Shown here in pieces: positions 16,015 through 23,952 of a DNA stretch of 64,000 nt (position 1 is the first letter of the stretch; each line of letters begins with the position of its first letter). The notes under the pieces were generated by a model. The model worked only from the letters and a program-made list of their open reading frames with translations. It was not told the origin of the DNA and ran no database searches. Source of the stretch: an uncultured Clostridia bacterium (GTDB lineage Bacteria > Bacillota > Clostridia > Oscillospirales > Acutalibacteraceae); the NCBI GenBank assembly GCA_945876745.1, contig CAMCPL010000001.1, positions 310,001 to 374,000 on the forward strand, written 5' to 3'. The translations under genes were made by a program, and so were the position numbers.

Positions 16015-16058
16015 AGTCTTTTCCTCCGAATTTATATAATCTTTTTGATTGCCTGCAT

Positions 16059-16087
16059 ATGATATCATAATAGCTAAAAATAGTCAA
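16059..16087 (-). promoter_or_regulatory. SigmaA-type promoter for rplM-rpsI
   Basis: On the minus strand TTGACT, 17 bp, TATCAT, about 45 bp upstream of the rplM start. Confidence 0.7.
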
Positions 16088-16230
16088 CACCTAATTTCAA
16101 ATAATTCTTGATATCTCTTTATTTCTCTTGTTTTCTCGCTTTTTCATAGCAAAATCTAATTTATTATTTACAAAAATATTTAGCAAAAGCAGGACGAAAA
16201 TAAATTTTTTGAATAATTCTATAAAACCTA

Positions 16231-16259
16231 TTGACATACTGGGTATTATGTGGTAATAT
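16231..16259 (+). promoter_or_regulatory. SigmaA-type promoter for cysK
   Basis: TTGACA, 17 bp, TAATAT, ending 33 bp before the cysK start. Confidence 0.75.
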
Positions 16260-16292
16260 GTAGCCATAACAAATATGAAAGAAGGCATTTAT

Positions 16293-17222
16293 ATGGCACT
16301 TTATGAATCTGTCGCACAGACAGTCGGCAATACGCCGTTAGTAAGAATTAAGAATTTTGAAAAGGAAAATGAGCTTGAGGCAAGGGTTTATGCAAAGCTC
16401 GAATACTTCAATCCGGCAGGCTCGGTTAAGGACAGGATAGCAAAGGCGATAATCGACGACGCTGTTGCAACCGGAAGAATTAAGGACGGCTCAACAATTA
16501 TCGAGCCTACATCGGGCAACACGGGTATAGGTATTGCTTCATATGCGGCGGCAAAGGGCTTTAAGGTAATTATCACAATGCCCGAATCGATGAGCGTCGA
16601 GCGTAGAAATCTTATGAAGGCTTATGGTGCGGAGCTTGTTTTGACCGACGCAAGCCTCGGTATGAAGGGCGCAATAGCAAAGGCTCAGGAGCTTCAAAAG
16701 GAAATTCCCGATTCAATTATCGCAGGTCAGTTTGAAAATCCCGTTAACCCGAAGGCACATTACGAAACTACGGGACCGGAGATTTGGAACGACCTTGACG
16801 GACAGGTTGACATATTTATTGCGGGTGTAGGTACAGGCGGAACCGTTTCGGGCGTCGGTAAATACTTAAAGGAAAAGAATCCTAATGTAAAGGTAATTGC
16901 GCTTGAGCCCGAAACATCTCCTGTTTTGACAACAGGTAAGGGCGGAGCGCACAAAATTCAGGGTATCGGCGCAGGCTTTGTTCCGGCAACGCTTGATACA
17001 ACTGTTTACGACGAGGTTTTGACAGTGCCGAACGAAGCGGCATTTGAGTTCGGCGCAAAATTCCCAAGTCAGGAGGGCGCTCTTGTAGGCATCAGCTCGG
17101 GCGCGGCTTTGTATGCGGCAAGCGTTGTTGCAAAGCGAGAGGAAAGCAAGGGCAAAAACATTGTTGTTATCCTCCCCGACAGCGGCGACAGATACCTTTC
17201 GACCCCGATGTTGAGTAAATAA
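16293..17222 (+). CDS. cysK: Cysteine synthase A (O-acetylserine sulfhydrylase)
   Basis: A 309-residue PLP enzyme making cysteine from O-acetylserine and sulfide. The PLP lysine is in NPAGSVKDRIA (about residue 42), with substrate loop PTSGNTGIGIA, phosphate-binding GVGTGGTVSGVG and SSGAALYA near the C-terminus. ATG 16293 (MALYESV) is chosen over the track's earlier ATG because GAAGG sits 7 bases upstream. It is a single-gene unit with its own promoter and terminator. Confidence 0.95.
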   Translation: MALYESVAQTVGNTPLVRIKNFEKENELEARVYAKLEYFNPAGSVKDRIAKAIIDDAVATGRIKDGSTIIEPTSGNTGIGIASYAAAKGFKVIITMPESMSVERRNLMKAYGAELVLTDASLGMKGAIAKAQELQKEIPDSIIAGQFENPVNPKAHYETTGPEIWNDLDGQVDIFIAGVGTGGTVSGVGKYLKEKNPNVKVIALEPETSPVLTTGKGGAHKIQGIGAGFVPATLDTTVYDEVLTVPNEAAFEFGAKFPSQEGALVGISSGAALYAASVVAKREESKGKNIVVILPDSGDRYLSTPMLSK

Positions 17223-17243
17223 AACAAAATAATAAATGTATTC

Positions 17244-17283
17244 AGGCTGTCTTATCGTAACAGGTAGGACAGTCTGTTTTTTT
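17244..17283 (+). terminator. Terminator after cysK
   Basis: A 12-bp stem (AGGCTGTCTTAT with GTAGGACAGTCT, some G-U pairs) followed by seven T. Confidence 0.85.
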
Positions 17284-17301
17284 GCAGGAAAATAAAAGTT
17301 G

Positions 17302-17330
17302 TTGAAATAATATGAAATTCGTTATATAAT
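17302..17330 (+). promoter_or_regulatory. SigmaA-type promoter for the phosphofructokinase operon
   Basis: TTGAAA, 17 bp, TATAAT, about 55 bp upstream of the chosen GTG start. Confidence 0.7.
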
Positions 17331-17384
17331 ACATAAATATTGCGGATTATATTATTGAAAATAAAAAACGAAGGACAGGGTATT

Positions 17385-18641
17385 GTGGCGAAAAATATGA
17401 TCATCGGGCAGTCGGGCGGACCTACTGCCGTAATAAATGCAAGTCTTGCAGGTGCGCTTGAATATGCGTTTGGGTGTGATGAAATAGATACCGTGTACGG
17501 TATGGTGCACGGAATACAGGGCTTGCTTGAAGACAATGTTATTAATCTTACCGAGCATTTTGCTCATAAACCGTCGAGGCTTAACCGTTTGAGCCTTACG
17601 CCTGCGATGTTTCTCGGCTCGTGCCGCTTTAAGCTTTCGCAAAAAGAGGACGAGTATGAGCAGATTATCAAAGAACTGAAAAAGTATGACATTTCGTATT
17701 TCTTTTATATCGGCGGTAACGACTCGATGGACACCGTTGAAAAGCTGTCGCAATATGTTGCGCAGAATAATATTGATATCAAGGTTGTCGGAATACCGAA
17801 AACTATCGACAACGATTTAATGGGGATTGACCATTCTCCCGGATTTGCTTCGGCGGCGAAATATGTTGCGCTTGCTGTCAGAAATGTCGCATATGATACT
17901 GCGATTTACAACATTAAATCCGTTCATATCATCGAAGCTATGGGCAGGGACGCCGGCTGGCTTGCGGCGGCAAGCGTGCTTGCAAGAGACAGCGAAAACG
18001 AATCACCTCATCTTATCTATCTTCCCGAAGTGCCGTTTAGTATTGAAAAATTTATAAGCGATATTCAGCGTAAATTAAAGGAATACAACTCCGTTATTGT
18101 TGTTGTCAGCGAGGGTATACGTGATGAAAACGGCGAATATATTTCGGCACGAAGCGACAATGTTGACAAATTCGGACACAAAAGATTAAGCGGCGTCGGT
18201 GCATATCTTCAAGGTGTTGTTGAGGAAAAAATCGGCTGCAAGGTACGTTCGCTTGAGCTTTCCGTTTTGCAGAGAAGCGCAGGGCATACCGCCTCACTTA
18301 CCGATATTACCGAAGCGCAAAATCTGGGAATGATTGCCGTAAAGGCGGCGCTGAACGGCGAAAGCGGCGTGTTTTCTACCTTGAGAAGAACGTCGAACTC
18401 TCCGTATTCGGTTGAATACTATACCGAGAGAGTGGGCGTTGTTGCAAATGCCGAGAAGACAGTTCCACGTCATTGGATAAATGCCGACGGAAATGACGTT
18501 ACAAAAGAAATGCTTGAATATCTAAAACCGCTTGTCAGAGGCGTTGCACAAATTCCTTACCGTGACGGCTTGCCGGATTACGTGAATATTTCGCATCTTG
18601 ATAACCGCAACCAAAGATATACGGAAGACGAAAAAATTTGA
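17385..18641 (+). CDS. 6-phosphofructokinase, probably pyrophosphate-dependent
   Basis: A 418-residue glycolytic enzyme phosphorylating fructose-6-phosphate. IIGQSGGPTAVINASLAGAL is the phosphoryl-donor loop, YIGGNDSMDT the donor-specificity loop and GIPKTIDNDL the catalytic loop, with EAMGRDAGWLAA and LQRSAGHTA for substrate binding. The Asp in GGND and the Lys in PKTIDND are the residues known to select PPi over ATP. The usual form is GGDD, so the Asn is a variation worth noting. GTG 17385 follows AGGACAGGG. It heads an apparent operon with the following membrane protein and larE. Confidence 0.88.
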   Translation: MAKNMIIGQSGGPTAVINASLAGALEYAFGCDEIDTVYGMVHGIQGLLEDNVINLTEHFAHKPSRLNRLSLTPAMFLGSCRFKLSQKEDEYEQIIKELKKYDISYFFYIGGNDSMDTVEKLSQYVAQNNIDIKVVGIPKTIDNDLMGIDHSPGFASAAKYVALAVRNVAYDTAIYNIKSVHIIEAMGRDAGWLAAASVLARDSENESPHLIYLPEVPFSIEKFISDIQRKLKEYNSVIVVVSEGIRDENGEYISARSDNVDKFGHKRLSGVGAYLQGVVEEKIGCKVRSLELSVLQRSAGHTASLTDITEAQNLGMIAVKAALNGESGVFSTLRRTSNSPYSVEYYTERVGVVANAEKTVPRHWINADGNDVTKEMLEYLKPLVRGVAQIPYRDGLPDYVNISHLDNRNQRYTEDEKI

Positions 18642-18654
18642 AAGGCTAAAACAT

Positions 18655-19353
18655 ATGGCGTACAAACTAAGAAAAGACCCGATTAACGAAATACCCAAGG
18701 CACAGTTCATTTTTTGGATAATAGTGCGTGTCAGTATGCTTATTTGCGCAGGATATAGTTTTATAAAAGGCGACGTTGTAATGGGCTTTGAAAGCGTTTT
18801 TTGCTTTATCTTTGCACATCTTTGGGATATGTTCCAGGTTTTCGGACACACGAGCTTTATTATCGAGGTGCCGCCTCTCAGTCAGACGATGCTTAACTTG
18901 ATTATCTTTATCGGAATTGTTATCGGCTCATATTTTGGTTTGTTCGACAGCGTAAGCTGGTTTGATAATTTTATGCATATTATGTCGGGTATTGTTTGCG
19001 CTGTTTTCGGATATGATTTTGCCGTGATTATTCAGCGAAAAAAAGGACAATGTGCGGCAACTCTTGCGGCACTTTTCAGCATTATGTTTGCGCTTTCGAT
19101 TGCCGTGGGCTGGGAATTTTATGAGTTTTTGATGGATACGCTTCACTCAACAAATTTGCAGCTTGCAAAGTACGGACAGGAAACCGCAATGATTGATATT
19201 TCAAAATACCGTGGAGAGTACGGTTATCTGGGTCTTGTCGATACAATGACGGATATGATGATGAACGCCTGCGGCGGTCTGTGCGGTATGGTGTTTATGA
19301 TAGTTTTGAGAAACAGGAAAAAGAAACACAATGAAAACAAACAAAAAGTGTGA
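18655..19353 (+). CDS. DUF2238/YjdF-like integral membrane protein
   Basis: A 232-residue protein with about six hydrophobic segments. Motifs WFDNFMHIMSGIV, VGWEFYEFLMD and LGLVDTMTDMMMNACGG fit the HD...H...G, WEF..E and DT..DM..N pattern of the DUF2238/YjdF (VanZ-like) membrane proteins, whose function is unknown. The assignment is by pattern only. The start at 18655 follows GAAAGG, 13 bp after the phosphofructokinase stop; the gene's end overlaps larE by 23 bp. Confidence 0.72.
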   Translation: MAYKLRKDPINEIPKAQFIFWIIVRVSMLICAGYSFIKGDVVMGFESVFCFIFAHLWDMFQVFGHTSFIIEVPPLSQTMLNLIIFIGIVIGSYFGLFDSVSWFDNFMHIMSGIVCAVFGYDFAVIIQRKKGQCAATLAALFSIMFALSIAVGWEFYEFLMDTLHSTNLQLAKYGQETAMIDISKYRGEYGYLGLVDTMTDMMMNACGGLCGMVFMIVLRNRKKKHNENKQKV

Positions 19354-20125
19354 AAAATTAATACAAAATATCAAAGGCTATGGCGCTGTTGCCGTAGCCT
19401 TTTCGGGCGGTGTTGACAGTACGTTGCTTCTCGATTTGTGCATTGAAGCACTCGGAAAAGAAAATGTGCTCGCCGTCACGGTGACAAATGAGTCGTTTCC
19501 TAAGAGAGAAATATCCGAAGCAGTTGAGCTTTGCAAAAAATTCGGCGTAAAGCAGGAAATTATTGAGTTCAGCCAGCTTGAAATCGACGGCTTTGCCGAA
19601 AATACAAGGGACAGGTGCTATATCTGCAAAAAGAAAATGTTTTCACTCATCAATGCCGAGGCTCAAAAAAGCGGAATTAATACTGTTTTGGAGGGTAGCA
19701 ATCTTGACGATACGAACGATTATCGACCGGGTATGAGAGCTGTGAGTGAGCTTGGAGTAAAAAGTCCGTTTATTGAATTTGAGCTTACAAAGGACGAAAT
19801 AAAACGCCTTTCGGCTGACAGAAGACTGCCTACGAGTAGTAAGCCGTCCTTTGCCTGCCTGTCCACGAGAATACCCTACGGCGAAAAAATCACGCCGCAA
19901 AAGCTGCGCACTATTGACCTTGCAGAACAAAAATTATTTGATTTGGGCTTCTCTCAAGTCAGAGTTCGTTGCCACGGCAATATGGCAAGAATTGAACTTG
20001 AAAAATCCGAAATGCTCCGTGCCGTCGAATTGAAGGATATTATTTGTCAAAGCCTCGAAGTATGCGGCTTCGACTACATTTCCCTCGACCTCGCCGGCTA
20101 CAAAACAGGCAGTATGAACAAATAG
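19331..20125 (+). CDS. larE: LarE-type ATP-dependent sacrificial sulfur transferase
   Basis: A 264-residue PP-loop ATPase: AFSGGVDSTLLLD is the ATP loop, RCYICKKKMF and LEGSNLDDTNDYRPG follow the family, and the cysteine in FACLSTRIPYG is residue 176 by my count, the position of the sacrificial cysteine of the Lactobacillus enzyme. LarE inserts sulfur into the nickel-pincer cofactor of lactate racemase and related enzymes. LarB, LarC and LarA are not in the window, so the apo-enzyme served is unknown. ATG overlaps the end of the upstream gene. Confidence 0.87.
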   Translation: MKTNKKCEKLIQNIKGYGAVAVAFSGGVDSTLLLDLCIEALGKENVLAVTVTNESFPKREISEAVELCKKFGVKQEIIEFSQLEIDGFAENTRDRCYICKKKMFSLINAEAQKSGINTVLEGSNLDDTNDYRPGMRAVSELGVKSPFIEFELTKDEIKRLSADRRLPTSSKPSFACLSTRIPYGEKITPQKLRTIDLAEQKLFDLGFSQVRVRCHGNMARIELEKSEMLRAVELKDIICQSLEVCGFDYISLDLAGYKTGSMNK

Positions 20126-20143
20126 AAAATTTTACCTTTTTTG

Positions 20144-20172
20144 TTGACAAAATGCGCAATATGTGGTATCAT
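20144..20172 (+). promoter_or_regulatory. SigmaA-type promoter for a candidate small RNA
   Basis: TTGACA, 17 bp, TATCAT, in the larE-putP gap, far from any start codon and followed 90 bp later by a terminator. Confidence 0.65.
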
Positions 20173-20178
20173 ATTTTT

Positions 20179-20262
20179 GCTTGTTAATGCGTTAGCGTAT
20201 TAAAGTGTCTGTCTAAAACAAACTATGGGGGAAAACGGCAGTGCGGCTGTCGTTTTTTTCTT
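20179..20262 (+). ncRNA. Candidate small RNA between larE and putP
   Basis: About 80 nt between a promoter and a strong terminator (AACGGCAG/CTGTCGTT stem plus seven T). The 5' part can fold AATGCG-tta-GCGTATT with one G-U pair, and a GGGGG run precedes the terminator. No ORF with a ribosome site lies in it. I do not recognise a riboswitch class. The putP promoter is separate and downstream, so this looks like an independent transcript rather than a leader. Confidence 0.5.
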
Positions 20263-20299
20263 TGTATGGTATTTGTAGGGACGGTGTTATTTCTTTTTG

Positions 20300-20328
20300 T
20301 TGCATTATTTTAGGATATGTGATAGAAT
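20300..20328 (+). promoter_or_regulatory. SigmaA-type promoter for putP
   Basis: TTGCAT, 17 bp, TAGAAT, 31 bp before the putP start. Confidence 0.55.
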
Positions 20329-20358
20329 GACTCTATATTTATATCAGGAGGAGAATTT

Positions 20359-21915
20359 ATGACTCAGGCACAAATCTGTATTATGATTTCGATAGTGGCA
20401 TATTTGGCTGTTGTGCTGTTAATCGGTATCGGATTTTCAAAAAAGACGAAGAATGTCGGCGACTTTTATTTAGGCGGCAGAAAGTTAGGACCGCTTGTTA
20501 CGGCAATGAGCGCAGAGGCTTCGGATATGAGCAGCTGGCTTCTTATGGGACTTCCGGGTCTTGCATTGCTTACAGGTGTTGCAGACGTAAGCTGGACTGT
20601 TATCGGTCTTGCTGTCGGAACATATCTTAACTGGCTGATAGTTGCGAAAAGGCTTCGTAACTATTCCGCAAAAATCGGAGCAATTACAATACCCGATTAT
20701 TTCTCTCTTCGCTATAAGGACGAAAAGAGAATTTTGATGGCAGTATCGGCGCTTATAATTATTATTTTCTTCGTGCCGTATACCGCATCCGGCTTTTCGG
20801 CTTGCGGAAAGTTATTCTCAACGCTTTTCGGAGTTGATTATCATCTCGCTATGATTGTTTCGGCTATTGTTATCGTGGGCTATACGACGCTCGGCGGCTT
20901 TAATGCGGCTTCGACTACAGACTTTATTCAATCGATAATTATGACGATTGCATTGTTTATCGTTGTCGGCTTCGGCGTGTCGAAGGCAGGCGGTATGGAA
21001 GCCGTTATTGAGAATGCAAGAAGACTTGACGGATATTTCGAGCTGTTCAGCTCGTATTCGAGAGCAGCGGTGACAGACGTCGGAGCACGCTCGCCTTACG
21101 GATTCTTGACTATTGTTTCGACTCTTGCTTGGGGTCTCGGATATTTCGGTATGCCGCATATTCTTCTTCGATTTATGGCTATTGAAGACCCGAACAAGAT
21201 TAAGACTTCACGCAGAGTAGCAACTGTTTGGGTTGTTATTTCAATGGCTGTTGCAATTCTTATCGGCGTTGTCGGAAATGCTCTTATGGCAAACGGTACT
21301 CTTTCAACTCTCACTCAGTCGGGTGACGCAGTTGACAAAGAAACTATTATTATTCAAATTGCGAATTTCCTTGCTTCTCACGGAATTTTGCCTGCATTAA
21401 CTGCCGGTGTAATCCTTGCAGGTATTCTTGCTTCAACTATGTCGACATCGGACAGTCAGCTCCTTGCGGCGTCGTCGTCGGCAAGTGAAAATATTTTAGG
21501 CGGACTGTTTAGAGTTAACCTCAGCGAAACCGCAAAAATGATTGTCGCAAGAGTTACGCTTATTACTATTGCGGTTATCGGTGTGGTTGTTGCGTGGGAT
21601 GAAAACAGCTCGGTATTTAAGATTGTATCCTTTGCTTGGGCAGGCTTCGGTGCGGCATTCGGACCGGTTATGCTTTTGTCGCTGTTTTGGAGAAGAAGCA
21701 ACAAGTACGGTGCGCTTGCAGGAATTATCGTAGGCGGCGCTATGGTATTTGTTTGGAAATTCTGTATTGCGAAGCTTTCACCGGTGCTTAACATTTATGA
21801 GCTTTTGCCGGCATTCCTTATCGGATTGGCAGTAAATATTATTGTATCTCTTTGTACCTCAAAGCCGTCAAAGGAAATTACAGACAGCTTTGACGAAGTC
21901 AAGATGATGAAATAA
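20359..21915 (+). CDS. putP: Sodium/proline symporter (SSS family)
   Basis: A 518-residue protein with about 13 membrane helices. PutP features: GDFYLGGRKLGPLVTAMSAE then ASDMSSWLLMGLPG (sodium and substrate site, helix 2), GYTTLGGFNAAS, FGMPHILLRFMAI and AGILASTMSTSDSQLLAASS (helix 9). It takes up proline with sodium, as nutrient, osmoprotectant or Stickland substrate. ATG follows AGGAGGAG. The DtxR-type regulator starts 14 bp after the stop and is probably cotranscribed, which is an unusual pairing. Confidence 0.92.
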   Translation: MTQAQICIMISIVAYLAVVLLIGIGFSKKTKNVGDFYLGGRKLGPLVTAMSAEASDMSSWLLMGLPGLALLTGVADVSWTVIGLAVGTYLNWLIVAKRLRNYSAKIGAITIPDYFSLRYKDEKRILMAVSALIIIIFFVPYTASGFSACGKLFSTLFGVDYHLAMIVSAIVIVGYTTLGGFNAASTTDFIQSIIMTIALFIVVGFGVSKAGGMEAVIENARRLDGYFELFSSYSRAAVTDVGARSPYGFLTIVSTLAWGLGYFGMPHILLRFMAIEDPNKIKTSRRVATVWVVISMAVAILIGVVGNALMANGTLSTLTQSGDAVDKETIIIQIANFLASHGILPALTAGVILAGILASTMSTSDSQLLAASSSASENILGGLFRVNLSETAKMIVARVTLITIAVIGVVVAWDENSSVFKIVSFAWAGFGAAFGPVMLLSLFWRRSNKYGALAGIIVGGAMVFVWKFCIAKLSPVLNIYELLPAFLIGLAVNIIVSLCTSKPSKEITDSFDEVKMMK

Positions 21916-21929
21916 CAGAGGTTTTTCTT

Positions 21930-22286
21930 ATGCAGGAATCGGGAGAAATGTATATTGAAACGATATACATTCTTTGTAAAGAACAAAGCAATGTAAGGTC
22001 GATTGATGTCGCTGAAAAAATGGGATTTTCAAAGCCGAGCGTTAGCCGAGGCGTGAGCATTTTGAAGCGTGACGGATATTTGACAATGGACGAGAACGGC
22101 TTTTTGAAGCTGACAAAAAGCGGACTTGAGCTTGCAGAAAAGATTTATGAGCGCCATACGATTTTGACCGAGGCGTTGACAAAATTGGGCGTAAGCAGTG
22201 ATGTTGCACAACAGGACGCCTGCAAAATGGAGCATATCATCAGCGATGAAACCTTTGAAGCGTTCAAAAAGCATATGGCAAAATAA
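21930..22286 (+). CDS. DtxR/MntR-family metal-dependent repressor, iron-type ligands
   Basis: A 118-residue two-domain regulator: winged helix (SIDVAEKMGFSKPSVSRGVS, wing GYLTMDENGF) and metal-binding dimerisation domain; no SH3-like third domain. Read against the known metal ligands of DtxR, GEMYIE supplies the methionine (M10 position) and DACKMEHIISDE the cysteine, glutamate and histidine (C102, E105, H106), with YERH giving a further histidine. MntR has Asp and Glu instead of Met and Cys, so iron sensing is predicted. It should repress iron-uptake genes elsewhere. Confidence 0.85.
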   Translation: MQESGEMYIETIYILCKEQSNVRSIDVAEKMGFSKPSVSRGVSILKRDGYLTMDENGFLKLTKSGLELAEKIYERHTILTEALTKLGVSSDVAQQDACKMEHIISDETFEAFKKHMAK

Positions 22287-22301
22287 AGTGTACAACAAAT
22301 G

Positions 22302-22341
22302 AAAAATCGGGATTCACGAAAAAGTGAACCCCGATTTTTTT
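22302..22341 (+). terminator. Terminator after the DtxR-type gene
   Basis: AAAAATCGGGATTCAC pairs with GTGAACCCCGATTTTT (one mismatch), followed by a T-run, 15 bp past the stop. Confidence 0.88.
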
Positions 22342-22372
22342 GTATAAAACCTTTTTAATGATTATTGTTCTT

Positions 22373-22514
22373 TTATCCCCTCAGTCACTGTGTGACAGCT
22401 CCCCTTGATTTTCAAAACAAGGGGAGCCTTAATCACTTAAAACGGCGTTTCGTCTTGAACAATAAGGCTCCACTTATTGTAAGGGGAGCTGTCACGCAGT
22501 GACTGAGGGGATAA
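22373..22514. mobile_element. MITE-like inverted-repeat element
   Basis: About 142 bp bounded by 34-bp inverted repeats (TTATCCCCTCAGTCACTG... and its complement) with one mismatch. Internal second-level repeats (CCCCTTG/CAAGGGG, GGAGCCTTA/TAAGGCTCC) allow a branched fold. It encodes nothing. I recognise the CCTCAGTCAC...GACAGCTCCCCTT ends as a dispersed repeat of gut Clostridia. It lies between convergent transcription units. A target-site duplication is not obvious. Confidence 0.8.
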
Positions 22515-22545
22515 GATATTGTATGCGGATTTAACTAACAACGTG

Positions 22546-23949
22546 TTATTCTCTGGATTTTTCGAGCTTGGAGCGTAGCTTTTCAAGCTCGGATTTTGAC
22601 AGCTTATAGCCGAAGAAAAGCAAAACGAACAGCGCAATCAAAATTATTGACGGCACGAGAGTTGATATTCCGTACAGTTTTTCGACAACCTGCGCCGGTT
22701 GCTCGGCGAGTGTGCCGTCATAACCGATTATTCCGAGTACGGCAGGAACGCCCGCACCTGCAATAGTCTGACCGAGCTTTCGTGCAAAGGAATAAACAGA
22801 ATACGCCGTGCCTTCCTCACGCCTGCCCGACAAAAGCTCGTGGTAGTCGATAACGTCCATAACCATTGCCCAAATTTCAAGTACAAGAAATGTTTGACCT
22901 GCGCCCGAAAGGAATGTCATAGCCAAAAACAGATACGGATTTTTTGATAGCGCAGTAAAGCCTATCAGGTACATTGCGATATTTATTGTTGCGGCAAAAG
23001 CGATACCGACAGTGCAGATTTCTTTTTTGCCGTATTTTGCTACGAGCTTGCCCATAACCGGTATGAACATCGCCATAGGAAGATAGGTGCAAACCGTGAC
23101 AATACTGTAAAGTCCCGGCTGTTCAAAATAGTTCTTGAACAGATAGTTGTATACCGTTTGAGTGTACATCTGGAAGCATATCAAAAGCATCGAAACGCCG
23201 CAGAGAGCCAAAAACGGCTTGTTCTTTATGAGAAGTCCCATACTGCGAAGCGGATTATAGGAGCTTTGAGATTGATTTTTTGTTACTCCCACTCTTTCCT
23301 TTGTCAGCTTGAAGTGGACAAAAAATGTGATTATAGTGAGAATTGAAAGACAGCCAACGGCAATGCTTAGTTTTTTACCGTCAAGCACCTTGATACTGCC
23401 GCTTGCGGTTGTAACTGTTGAATAAACGACAAGCGGAAGCAGTATTTGAGCAGGAAGTCCGCCTACACCGGCACCGACCGAACGCCACATTGACAGCGAG
23501 GAACGCTCGATATTGTCGTCTGTAATAACGCTTGCAAGCGAGCCGTAGGGAATGTTAACGCCGGTATACATCATACCGTAAATAATGTAGGTTATGTAAG
23601 CGTAAACGAGATACTGACCCTGTGTAAGATTCGGCACCTTAAAGAACATAAAAAACGCAGAAACGGCAAGCGGCACGGAGCAGGCGAGAATGTAAGGTCT
23701 GAATCTGCCGTGCTTTGTCGGTTTTCGGGAGTCGATAAATGCTCCCCACATCGGGTCGTTTACAGCGTCCCATATTCTTGCAACGAGCATAAGAACCACA
23801 ATTGAAGCGTTTGCTATGCCGAGAATATCGGTATAAAACATTGTCAAAAACGAATTGACGAGCGAAAAGGTCAGTATTCCGCCCATATCACCTAAAGCGT
23901 AGCCGAAACGGTCAACCGCCCTTATTGAACCTGTATTTTTGTTACTCAT
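22546..23949 (-). CDS. GPH-family glycoside:cation symporter (MFS)
   Basis: A 467-residue transporter of the glycoside-pentoside-hexuronide family, about 12 membrane helices. Family signatures: RFGYALGDMGGILTFSLVN at the start, ARIWDAVNDPMWGAFIDSRK then HGRFRPYIL in loop 2-3, NIPYGSLASVITDD, and SGRREEGTAYSVYSFARKLG in the central to C-terminal half. It imports a mono- or oligosaccharide, presumably the substrate of the upstream GH31 enzyme, whose stop is 3 bp away. It is the last gene of the esterase-GH31-transporter operon. Confidence 0.92.
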   Translation of the reverse strand: MSNKNTGSIRAVDRFGYALGDMGGILTFSLVNSFLTMFYTDILGIANASIVVLMLVARIWDAVNDPMWGAFIDSRKPTKHGRFRPYILACSVPLAVSAFFMFFKVPNLTQGQYLVYAYITYIIYGMMYTGVNIPYGSLASVITDDNIERSSLSMWRSVGAGVGGLPAQILLPLVVYSTVTTASGSIKVLDGKKLSIAVGCLSILTIITFFVHFKLTKERVGVTKNQSQSSYNPLRSMGLLIKNKPFLALCGVSMLLICFQMYTQTVYNYLFKNYFEQPGLYSIVTVCTYLPMAMFIPVMGKLVAKYGKKEICTVGIAFAATINIAMYLIGFTALSKNPYLFLAMTFLSGAGQTFLVLEIWAMVMDVIDYHELLSGRREEGTAYSVYSFARKLGQTIAGAGVPAVLGIIGYDGTLAEQPAQVVEKLYGISTLVPSIILIALFVLLFFGYKLSKSELEKLRSKLEKSRE

Positions 23950-23952
23950 AGT

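Noticed and set aside
16015-16060. L13 leader (autoregulatory RNA) upstream of rplM
   Set aside because: The promoter lies about 45 bp from the start codon, leaving too short a leader.
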